64,000 nucleotides of DNA from Sulfuriferula thiophila (GTDB lineage: Bacteria; Pseudomonadota; Gammaproteobacteria; Burkholderiales; Sulfuriferulaceae): the NCBI RefSeq assembly GCF_003864975.1, contig NZ_BHGL01000046.1, positions 416,172-480,171 on the forward strand, in the 5' to 3' direction. Made by a program: the position numbers and the translations under genes. The first letter of the stretch is position 1. Every line of letters begins with the position of its first letter. Positions 58,351-64,000 of the stretch are shown here, one piece after another. Under the pieces are notes generated by a model, which worked only from the letters and a program-made list of their open reading frames with translations, made no database searches and had not been told where the DNA came from.

Positions 58351-59538
58351 TCATTGCATAATTTGTCGGGCCGGCCTCAGATAAAGAAATGCCGCAATAG
58401 CTGCCAGCGACAGGCATGCCGCCACCATGAACACCACCGTGGGATGCAGCAACCACAACGCACCCGCAATGAGTGACGCAGGCAAGTAGATCATCCCGGT
58501 TACAAAGTTGTAGACCCCTATCGCCGTTGCCCGCCGTTCCGGCTCTATATCGGTAATGAACGCCTTGCTCTGGGCCTCATCAATAGAGAAGAAAATACCG
58601 TAAATGACGAACAGGGCAATGATCTCCCATTTGGTCGTCGCAAACACGAAGCCGAGGTTCATCACCAGATACACCAGATAGCCGAGCACGATAATGCGTG
58701 TCCTGCCGATCACATCGCCGAGCTTGCCTATCATCGGTGCAGCAATAACGAAAGCGACATTGAACAACGCATACAGCAACACCACATCCTTCATGGAAAA
58801 GCCGACACTGTAAGCACGCAGCAGCAGAAAGCCGAAACTGAAATAGGCCAGCGAAAATATCCCCGCCGCAATCAGATAACGCTTGAACCCCGCGCTCAGG
58901 GTTTGCCAGGCCTCGTACATATTTTCGCGCTGGTGTTTAACCCCCGGCTGCTCCTTGATCAGCCCCAGCAGGATAATGCTGAGCACCGCAGGCACCAGCG
59001 CAACCCAGAACAACAGCTTGAACGTAGCCGCCGACTCGCCGTACCAAGACAGCAACGCATAGGCCACCAGCGGCCCGAATACCGCCCCTGCCTTATCCAG
59101 CGCCTTATGCACGCCAAACGAATAGCCGCGTATGCCCTTATCGGCGATAGCCGACAGCCAGGCATCCCGCGGTGGCCCGCGAAAGCCCTTACCCAGCCGC
59201 TCAATCACCCGGAACAGACCCAGACCGATGATCGAATTCGCAAACAGCAGTATGACTTTGGCCAGCGTTGAGAAGCCATAGCCAGCCAGCGCGAACACCT
59301 TGCGCTTACCCGAGCGATCCGACAGCCAGCCCGCCATGTAATTCAGTGACGATGCGGAGAAATCCGCCAACCCCTCCACCAGCCCCAGCAAAGCACTCGA
59401 TGCCCCGGCTATGGTGGTAAAGAAAATCGCGAACACGGAAAAAATCATCTCCGAACTCAGATCAGTCAGGAAACTCACGAAACCGAGCTTGAGAACGTCA
59501 GGATGCACGCCAAATCTTTTTTTCACAGGTTCACTCAT
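58351..59538 (-). CDS. Major facilitator superfamily transporter
   Basis: A 395-residue membrane protein with about twelve helices. The MFS loop motif is GWLSDRSGKRKVF near residue 70, with a related repeat GKLGDVIGRTRIIV in the second half. An early FVSFLTDLSSEMIFSVFAIFF is typical of the YfcJ/arabinose-exporter-like MFS group. The substrate is unknown. Its C-terminal helix ends in LRPARQIMQ. Confidence 0.9.
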   Translation of the reverse strand: MSEPVKKRFGVHPDVLKLGFVSFLTDLSSEMIFSVFAIFFTTIAGASSALLGLVEGLADFSASSLNYMAGWLSDRSGKRKVFALAGYGFSTLAKVILLFANSIIGLGLFRVIERLGKGFRGPPRDAWLSAIADKGIRGYSFGVHKALDKAGAVFGPLVAYALLSWYGESAATFKLLFWVALVPAVLSIILLGLIKEQPGVKHQRENMYEAWQTLSAGFKRYLIAAGIFSLAYFSFGFLLLRAYSVGFSMKDVVLLYALFNVAFVIAAPMIGKLGDVIGRTRIIVLGYLVYLVMNLGFVFATTKWEIIALFVIYGIFFSIDEAQSKAFITDIEPERRATAIGVYNFVTGMIYLPASLIAGALWLLHPTVVFMVAACLSLAAIAAFLYLRPARQIMQ

Positions 59539-59599
59539 GGCACACCCCCAAGCAAAAAATTAACGCACAACCCGACACAGGCAGAAATGAAGCAGCCTG

Positions 59600-59941
59600 C
59601 TACGCCTTCTTGACAAACTCCGACTTCAACTGCATGGCGCCAATGCCATCGATCTTGCAGTCAATATCATGATCGCCTTCTACGATACGTATGCTTTTTA
59701 CCTTGGTACCCACCTTCACCACCGATGACGAGCCCTTGACCTTCAGGTCCTTGATCACCGTCACCGCATCACCGTCCTGCAACACCGTACCGTAAGCATC
59801 CTTCACCACGCGCTGCTCATCCGCACTCTCGACTACCGCATCTTTTGACCACTCATGCGCGCATTCCGGGCACACATACATATTGCCGTCTTCGTAAGTA
59901 TAGGTTGAATTGCATTTTGGGCAGTTAGGTAGATTACTCAT
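59600..59941 (-). CDS. YjdM/PhnA-family zinc-ribbon protein
   Basis: A 113-residue protein. The N-terminal zinc ribbon has C7-x2-C10 and C24-x2-C27 (CPKC, then CPECAHEW), and the C-terminal SH3-like barrel reads [29 protein letters not shown] and [24 protein letters not shown]. It is often named PhnA, but it is not phosphonoacetate hydrolase and its role is unknown. No phosphonate genes are near, though two PhnD-like genes lie 42 kb away. Confidence 0.93.
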   Translation of the reverse strand: MSNLPNCPKCNSTYTYEDGNMYVCPECAHEWSKDAVVESADEQRVVKDAYGTVLQDGDAVTVIKDLKVKGSSSVVKVGTKVKSIRIVEGDHDIDCKIDGIGAMQLKSEFVKKA

Positions 59942-60188
59942 TGAGATCCTTTATGTGATTTATGCCAAGGCATTCATGTCAGAGCCTGCAATTATGCATC
60001 AATGCAAAACAAAGCAGTGAATAAGCCGCTAAATGCCGCTCCTGTCGCCATTCAGCGAAACAAAATAGCTATTATTTACATGAAGTTACAGACCAGGCCT
60101 GATTTTGTGTCGCCTGCCAGCGACAAATCCAATGCTGTGCACAGCCACAAACATCAAGTAAGTAATTGAAAAATAAGAAATATTAAAT

Positions 60189-60205
60189 CTGGCACAGGCA
60201 TTGCT
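60189..60205 (+). promoter_or_regulatory. Sigma-54 type promoter
   Basis: CTGGCAC-AGGCA-TTGCT fits the -24/-12 consensus TGGCAC-N5-TTGC exactly, with the diagnostic 10 nt between GG and GC. It lies 68 nt before the ATG of the small secreted protein. The rest of 59942-60272 holds no gene. An enhancer-binding site for the activator could lie in that stretch, but none was recognised. Confidence 0.75.
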
Positions 60206-60272
60206 ATGTAAGCGTTAGCTAATCAGGACACACGCTCTCTATCCTCTAACTAATAAATATGGAGTATTGAAA

Positions 60273-60581
60273 ATGCCACAAAACACACAACTGCGCACTA
60301 AAGTATTGACCGCCATCATGGCCAGCGTAATCGGCCTCGGATTTGTCACCGCTGCAATTGCTGCACGGCTCGGAGTCGACACAGACACCCGTATCGAAGC
60401 AGGTGCCAATATCGGAGCTGACCATGCCAATGCTGGCGGAACTGCAGATGCGCACATGAGCACCGCCGGCAGCGCCAACAACGACGCGCCATGGGGCAGC
60501 GGTGTTGCACGCGGTACCGATCGTGCTGCACAACGCAAGCACTCAACCAGCACGGTATGGCCGGAAGCCAGACAGCAATAG
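60273..60581 (+). CDS. Small secreted protein of unknown function
   Basis: A 102-residue protein from the ATG at 60273, behind GGAG. A signal peptide covers ~1-30 (VLTAIMASVIGLGFVTAAIA). The mature part is rich in Ala, Gly, Asp and Asn and low in hydrophobic residues (RIEAGANIGADHANAGGTAD), so it is probably disordered. I do not recognise a family. The sigma-54-type promoter ahead implies control by an activator, for example for nitrogen or stress. A terminator follows. Confidence 0.7.
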   Translation: MPQNTQLRTKVLTAIMASVIGLGFVTAAIAARLGVDTDTRIEAGANIGADHANAGGTADAHMSTAGSANNDAPWGSGVARGTDRAAQRKHSTSTVWPEARQQ

Positions 60582-60611
60582 CCGCTGTAACGCACGACAG
60601 GAAATCCAGGC

Positions 60612-60645
60612 AAAAAAGTGGGCGGTTTATACCCGCCCACTTTTA
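60612..60645. terminator. Bidirectional rho-independent terminator
   Basis: AAAAGTGGGCGG (60614-60625) pairs perfectly with CCGCCCACTTTT (60633-60644) around a 7-nt loop, with A/T runs at both ends. It separates the small secreted gene (+) from the Spy-like gene (-). Confidence 0.92.
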
Positions 60646-60665
60646 TCCAGCTAGCACCTGATTAA

Positions 60666-61166
60666 TCAGGGTTTATGGTGATGTTGCCCCATCTTGTGAC
60701 CAGCCATTGCCTCAGCATCAAACACAGCCTGCTGTTCCGGTGTCAACTGCGCATAAAACGTCTTGATCACCTTGATCCGCTCTACCATCTTGGCGTGACG
60801 CGCATCTGACATTGCCAGCATCTTGTCCAGACGTTGCGGTGTATTCAGCTTGGCAAACTCGCTGCGCTGATCCTGCTTGTCCATATCCATAGCACGCATA
60901 CCGGACTCGCTGGCCTTGGCGTATACATTCCACGCGGCCTCCTGCTCCGGCTTCAGCTTCAGCTTGGTTTTCAGCTCAGCCATATGCTTGGCACGAAATG
61001 CCTCCTGTTTAGCGTGATCCATGCCCCCGTGCATCGCTTCGCAGCTCTCCATGTTTGCAGAACCACTGGCAGGCACGGCAAACGCCGATACCGCCAACAT
61101 GCTGCTACCAGCCAGCAAACTCACCATCACTGCACGTTTGGCAAAAGAGCCATGAGTCAATTTCAT
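60666..61166 (-). CDS. Spy/CpxP-like periplasmic protein
   Basis: A 166-residue protein from the ATG at 61166, behind a strong AAGGAGAT site. A signal peptide covers ~1-31 (ending VSAFA). The body is helical, with LTxxQ-type motifs (LKLKPEQEAAWNVYAKA near the middle and LTPEQQAVFDAEA near the end), and a histidine- and methionine-rich tail (HKMGQHHHKP) that could bind metal. Spy/CpxP proteins are chaperones or sensors of periplasmic stress. An upstream ATG would add 52 unlikely residues. Confidence 0.8.
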   Translation of the reverse strand: MKLTHGSFAKRAVMVSLLAGSSMLAVSAFAVPASGSANMESCEAMHGGMDHAKQEAFRAKHMAELKTKLKLKPEQEAAWNVYAKASESGMRAMDMDKQDQRSEFAKLNTPQRLDKMLAMSDARHAKMVERIKVIKTFYAQLTPEQQAVFDAEAMAGHKMGQHHHKP

Positions 61167-61324
61167 TACGATCTCCTTCAGAGTCATGAATAAGATGCCG
61201 GCCCAGAACGGGTACGGCATGGAATTCATTGTAACGGAAAGATGTATCAGACCGATGTCGGAAAACAGCGAAGATGTTGCAAGTTGTATCTTAACGTGAA
61301 AGTTTGGCTTTTTTGCAGGCATTG

Positions 61325-61385
61325 GAGGCCGGGAGCCGCCCGGCCTGACATGGCGGGCACTATGCTACATAGCTAGATACCGACG
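61325..61385. repeat. Remnant of the ~300-bp repeat (tail)
   Basis: GCCGGGAGCCGCCCGGCCTGACATGGCGGGCACTATGCTACATAGCTAGATACCGAC corresponds, with changes, to the tail of the 300-bp repeat (GGGCAACCCCGGCCTG and GCTATAAAGCTAGACCCGAC in copy B). Only the end is left. It lies between the Spy-like gene and hicB. The rest of 61167-61457 holds nothing recognised. Confidence 0.55.
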
Positions 61386-61457
61386 TTACATCTTGAGCTT
61401 TCTCTCTACCGCGAAAAAACCCCGGAATTCGGAACTTTGTAAAACGGATGGCTAGAT

Positions 61458-61862
61458 TTACTGTTCATGAGCCATTTCGTTAAGGGCTGCTCTGGCTAAA
61501 AACCCACTACGAGTTTCATGTTTGGCTGCAACATAATCATCAATACGGCTTAAAATAAAGCGCGGCATGCTGATATTGACGCGCTCCGGTTTAGCGTCAA
61601 TCTTGGACAAATCCACCTCGACCAGCGCCCATGTGGCTTCTTTATAATCTTCCAGTTTTCTCAAATCTTCAATCTTGGAATGATGAATATCGACTTTCTC
61701 ACCTGATTCCAATAATAATTCGAGATGGTCAAAAATAGCGTCTTTGGCATTTTTAATCGCGTCATCAATGGTATCTCCCCATGAATGACACCCCAAAATA
61801 TCGGGCACGATCACACCGTAAACGCTTCCCTCATCTTTATGGATTGCGATAGGAAATTGCAT
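61458..61862 (-). CDS. hicB: HicB-family antitoxin
   Basis: A 134-residue protein. The N-terminal RNase H-like fold reads QFPIAIHKDEGSVYGVIVPDILGCHSWGDTIDDAIKNAKDAI. The C-terminus is a ribbon-helix-helix-like DNA-binding part (RVNISMPRFILSRIDDYVAAKHETRSGFLARAAL). It should neutralise HicA and repress the operon. It lies 99 nt downstream of hicA, a wide gap for this pair. Confidence 0.93.
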   Translation of the reverse strand: MQFPIAIHKDEGSVYGVIVPDILGCHSWGDTIDDAIKNAKDAIFDHLELLLESGEKVDIHHSKIEDLRKLEDYKEATWALVEVDLSKIDAKPERVNISMPRFILSRIDDYVAAKHETRSGFLARAALNEMAHEQ

Positions 61863-61961
61863 GGTTTCTCTCTTTCTACCCTCTCAGTATCTACGTAACT
61901 TACGTAGCTTGTTAAACACCGTACGCTAAAAACATCCCATTTTCTGCGAAACAAGCCGGAC

Positions 61962-62144
61962 TCACTCGAGTCCGGCCTGTTTCAGGATGCTGTTTACTGT
62001 TCCCAGTGGCAAGTCCTTTTCCGGGTGCGGCACCGTTACAAGGCCAGGTTTTATTGGATGTTTAAAATGATGATGGCTACCTTTAACGCGCACTTCATAC
62101 CAGCCTTCATCTATCAGCATCCGGATTATTTTTGATGATTGCAT
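61962..62144 (-). CDS. hicA: HicA-family mRNA interferase toxin
   Basis: A 60-residue double-stranded RNA-binding-fold toxin from the ATG at 62144, with GGAG 6 nt upstream. The catalytic histidine lies in VKGSHHHFKHP, and the core is SKIIRMLIDEGWYEVRVKGSHH followed by VTVPHPEKDLPLGTVNSILKQAGLE. HicA cleaves mRNA and stops growth unless bound by HicB. It is first in the operon. Confidence 0.94.
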   Translation of the reverse strand: MQSSKIIRMLIDEGWYEVRVKGSHHHFKHPIKPGLVTVPHPEKDLPLGTVNSILKQAGLE

Positions 62145-62170
62145 GCATGTCTCCACGGATGTTTAAATGA

Positions 62171-62198
62171 ATTATACACACGAATACACACACGTCAA
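62171..62198 (-). promoter_or_regulatory. Sigma-70 promoter of hicAB
   Basis: On the minus strand: TTGACG (62198-62193), a 16-nt spacer, then TATAAT (62176-62171), followed by a ~20-nt leader to hicA. The -10 is perfect and the -35 differs by one base. The -35 is the end of the adjacent palindrome. Confidence 0.85.
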
Positions 62199-62232
62199 TA
62201 AATCTACACATCGGTGTGTAGATTTATTGACG
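62193..62232. promoter_or_regulatory. Perfect 40-bp palindrome, likely HicB operator
   Basis: CGTCAATAAATCTACACA and TGTGTAGATTTATTGACG are exact inverted arms of 18 bp around TCGG. The arm nearer hicA contains the -35 hexamer of the hicAB promoter, so a dimeric or tetrameric HicB bound here would block RNA polymerase. Confidence 0.75.
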
Positions 62233-62254
62233 AAGCGGTCAGACAAGCTGAATC

Positions 62255-62468
62255 AAAAAATCACGCGCTTGTGCGTAACTCCGCGCGCTTAACGCTCTTA
62301 TTATCCCCGCCTGAACGATTTGGACGAATGTACCCTGCGTTGCTCGCCAAGCCGGGCGGCTGCGGAACTCGGCGGTGGAGAGGGGATAAAATCAACAACG
62401 GAAATTCAAAATCAAATTCAAAACCAGCCCACCCGACGCTACCCTTGTCCGGGCGACGCCCGGACAAG
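62255..62468. repeat. Degenerate copy of the repeat and a nearby hairpin
   Basis: 62262-62360 resembles the start of the ~300-bp repeat (GCGCTTGTGCGTAACTCCGC, then CCGCCTGAACGATTTGGACG) but has diverged. At 62444-62468, CTTGTCCGGGC-GAC-GCCCGGACAAG forms a perfect 11-bp hairpin. The A-rich stretch 62380-62430 separates the two. No credible gene is present. Confidence 0.5.
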
Positions 62469-62487
62469 CCGAACCAAACAAGACCAT

Positions 62488-62805
62488 CACGCGCTTGCGC
62501 GTAACTGCGCGCTCTTAACGCTCTTAACGCTTTTATCCCCTTCTGCATCGCTTCGGCTGGGCCGTTCAGGCGGGAGGGGTAGGCGAGCACTGTTTGAGCT
62601 CCGCAGCAGCTTGCGGGGTGTGCAAGCTGTCAGGGCGAGTTGCGCAGCCCCCGTCTGAACGGTTCAGACGAAGGTACCCCGCAGGGGCGAGGCTGTAGGG
62701 TGCCGTTCTCTTTGGTTACTTTCTCTTGGGCAAGCAAGAGAAAGTCACTTGCCGCCGGGCAACCCCCGGCCTGACATGGCTGGAAATTTGCTGCATAGGC
62801 AGACC
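62488..62805. repeat. ~300-bp structured dispersed repeat, copy C
   Basis: This is the third full copy of the unit at 34528 and 34851. From about 62530 to 62760 it is almost identical to them, including the complete CTTTCTCTTG-GGCAAG-CAAGAGAAAG hairpin. The tail diverges after GGCCTGACATGG. Such conservation 28 kb apart indicates recent copying or gene conversion. Confidence 0.85.
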
Positions 62806-62829
62806 AAAATCTCTTTATTCCCTCGTTCC

Positions 62830-63486
62830 TTATGAATGAATGAGTCTTGCTACAAAACCAACTAAGTTATGTTGCTTTGTTTCATGAGTTTGCAGCACCA
62901 AATAATTAAACAAATCTTCACGAACCCTATCATTTGACTTACCCAAAAGCTCTTCTAAAGATTGTCCAAGCTGATAAACTGCTATTTTACAAGCATCGCG
63001 AAGCGGTCTTTTTATGAGACCTACAGTTTCTGAAGCCCAGTTTGCTGGAATTACAATGCGATTGTCACCAAAGTATAATTTCAACTTGGCTTCATGCAAT
63101 GCTATATCCATACGAATCAATTCAACCAAACCCACTTCTGGAGTCCACGGAAGATACATTAATTGTCTTTTTAATCGTTCAAATAATGCAAGCATTACAT
63201 GATCATTTCTTTCCTTATAATCGACAAGAGATTCTTCTTCTACATCTTTATCAAGCGCAACCATCAATTTTGTATGTTTTGGTAACATTTGAGGAGCTTT
63301 GTCCAAAAACTCTAAAATCTGACGAAACCCTCCGAGGGGCACAGTCAGAGTAGTAGGCAGTAACACACCTAAGTTTGTTTGCTGGCGATAAATGTTTAAC
63401 ATAGCATTAAGACATTTTTTCCCTGAATCGTCTTCCACATATACGATGCAATCTGGCGCAACCTCTTCCCCAGATGAAATTGGACT
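62830..63486 (-). pseudogene. C-terminal fragment of a TOPRIM (OLD-like) nuclease
   Basis: A frame open from 63486 to a stop at 62830, read leftwards, begins inside a gene (SGEEVAPDCIVYVEDDSGKK) with no proper start. VEDD supplies a TOPRIM-like acidic residue, and VALDKDVEEES about 55 residues later fits the DxD motif. The rest is helical and unrecognised. OLD-family proteins normally have an ABC-type ATPase before this domain, and that part is missing because an IS3 element begins at about 63481. The stretch is visibly AT-richer than its surroundings, which suggests recent acquisition. A start at 63438 would give 202 residues. Confidence 0.65.
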
Positions 63487-63540
63487 TCACCCGCTTCAGT
63501 AGACACATTATGATGTAGAAACTGAACAGGAGTGAAGCCA

Positions 63541-63825
63541 ATGAGTAACGCAAGATATACAGCAGAATTTAAGGCAGAAGCAGTCAAACAAGTCACCGAG
63601 CGCGGGCATGGGGTGGTTGAGGTTGCAAAGCGTTTGGGCATATCAGACAAGAGCTTATATGTCTGGCTAAAGAAGAGTCAGCAACAATCCCCGTCTGCTG
63701 CCAAAGATGAAGTACTCGCGCTTAAAACCGAACTCAGTCGCATGAAGGCTGAATTGAAGCGCACCACCGAAGAACGCGACATCTTAAAAAAGGCCGCCGC
63801 GTACTTTGCCAGAGTGTCCGAGTAA
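63541..63825 (+). CDS. IS3-family transposase OrfA
   Basis: A 94-residue protein from the ATG at 63541 (ATG at 63532 also possible). A helix-turn-helix region (YTAEFKAEAVKQVTERGHGV, LGISDKSLYVWLKK) is followed by a leucine-zipper-like coil (LALKTELSRMKAELKRTTEE). An A-AAA-AAG slippery run (TTAAAAAAGG) near 63784-63793 fits the -1 frameshift into orfB. It looks intact. Confidence 0.93.
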   Translation: MSNARYTAEFKAEAVKQVTERGHGVVEVAKRLGISDKSLYVWLKKSQQQSPSAAKDEVLALKTELSRMKAELKRTTEERDILKKAAAYFARVSE

Positions 63826-63836
63826 AGTACGCTTTC

Positions 63837-64000
63837 ATGGATCAGCATCGGCGTGAATTCCGATTGCGCAGCATGTGCCGAGTCCTCAACGTCCATCGCA
63901 GCGGTTACTACGCCTGGAAGGCCTGTCCCAAATCGGAGCGGGCTGTGGCCGATGAAGCGCTGTTGATTGACATCAAACAATCCTTTGAGGACAGTTACGG
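63837..64000 (+). CDS. IS3-family transposase OrfB, N-terminal part
   Basis: Fifty-four residues from the ATG at 63837 to the window edge, in the -1 frame relative to orfA: MDQHRREFRLRSMCRVLNVH, then RSGYYAWKACPKSE. This is the HTH_21 region that precedes the integrase core. The frame is also open upstream of the ATG, as expected for OrfAB. The catalytic residues lie outside the window. Confidence 0.9.
   Translation, partial: MDQHRREFRLRSMCRVLNVHRSGYYAWKACPKSERAVADEALLIDIKQSFEDSY

Larger units (their letters stand above)
63481..64000 (+). mobile_element. IS3-family insertion sequence, 5' part only
   Basis: The left end is placed near 63481 (TGGACTTCACCCGCTTCAGT) because the TOPRIM frame breaks there. 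orfA and the start of orfB follow, and the element runs past the window end, so the right repeat and target duplication cannot be checked. It differs from the IS at 33259 in its ends and protein sequences, so two distinct IS3-group elements are present. Confidence 0.85.

Overview
The window looks like chromosomal DNA of a betaproteobacterium. The best guess is a Nitrosomonadales-type chemolithotroph (Sulfuriferula/Gallionella-like relatives); this is inferred from gene families and not proven. Most of it is ordinary housekeeping and membrane genes in tight operons, many joined by 4-nt ATGA overlaps. No rRNA, tRNA or CRISPR array was seen.

Layout. 0-2.6 kb: a minus-strand set encoding a periplasmic thioredoxin-like protein, a TolC-type outer-membrane channel and the start of a membrane fusion protein, then a TlpA-like thioredoxin divergent from an aspartase/fumarase-family gene. 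4-12 kb: YqhA, a PilZ-like unknown, YihY, the set wrbA-DUF2069-serS-DUF1345, a universal stress protein and a membrane-anchored glutaredoxin. 12-18 kb: clpB with a readable sigma-32 promoter, nadC, and two tandem PhnD-like binding proteins. 18-24.4 kb: a complete tripartite RND pump. 24.5-28.1 kb: an HD-GYP protein translationally coupled to a PAS-GGDEF-EAL protein. 28-33 kb: a coupled five-gene operon (mobB-ispD-ispF-deacetylase-aldo/keto reductase) divergent from moaA.

33.2-35.2 kb is an insertion zone: an IS3-family element with a 3-bp target duplication and an amber codon in orfA, followed by two tandem copies of a ~300-bp structured repeat. 35-40 kb: a Crp-like regulator with two palindromes upstream, an HI0933-type flavoprotein, a MazG-like pyrophosphohydrolase, a ferritin-like protein and a broken class I fructose-bisphosphate aldolase. 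At 40.14 kb there is a clear c-di-GMP-I (GEMM) riboswitch, followed by a small unknown gene and a PAS-GGDEF-EAL gene, so c-di-GMP appears to sense and control its own turnover here.

42-60 kb is a mixed set: LpxR, MtfA, DUF1840, DUF302, DedA, PPK2, GloA, two oxidoreductases, a PDC-domain protein, a YbhB-like protein, an ABC exporter, RlmF, YkgJ, an antiporter, an MFS transporter and YjdM/PhnA. In front of PPK2 is a fossil that reads as the N-terminus of an F1 beta subunit joined to the C-terminus of an F1 gamma subunit. That is what one large deletion through an N-type ATPase operon (beta first, gamma last) would leave.

60-64 kb becomes accessory: a small secreted protein behind a sigma-54-type promoter, a Spy/CpxP-like protein, a hicAB toxin-antitoxin pair whose -35 box lies inside a perfect 18-bp-arm palindrome, a third copy of the ~300-bp repeat, and an AT-rich TOPRIM-nuclease fragment cut off by a second IS3-family element that runs out of the window.
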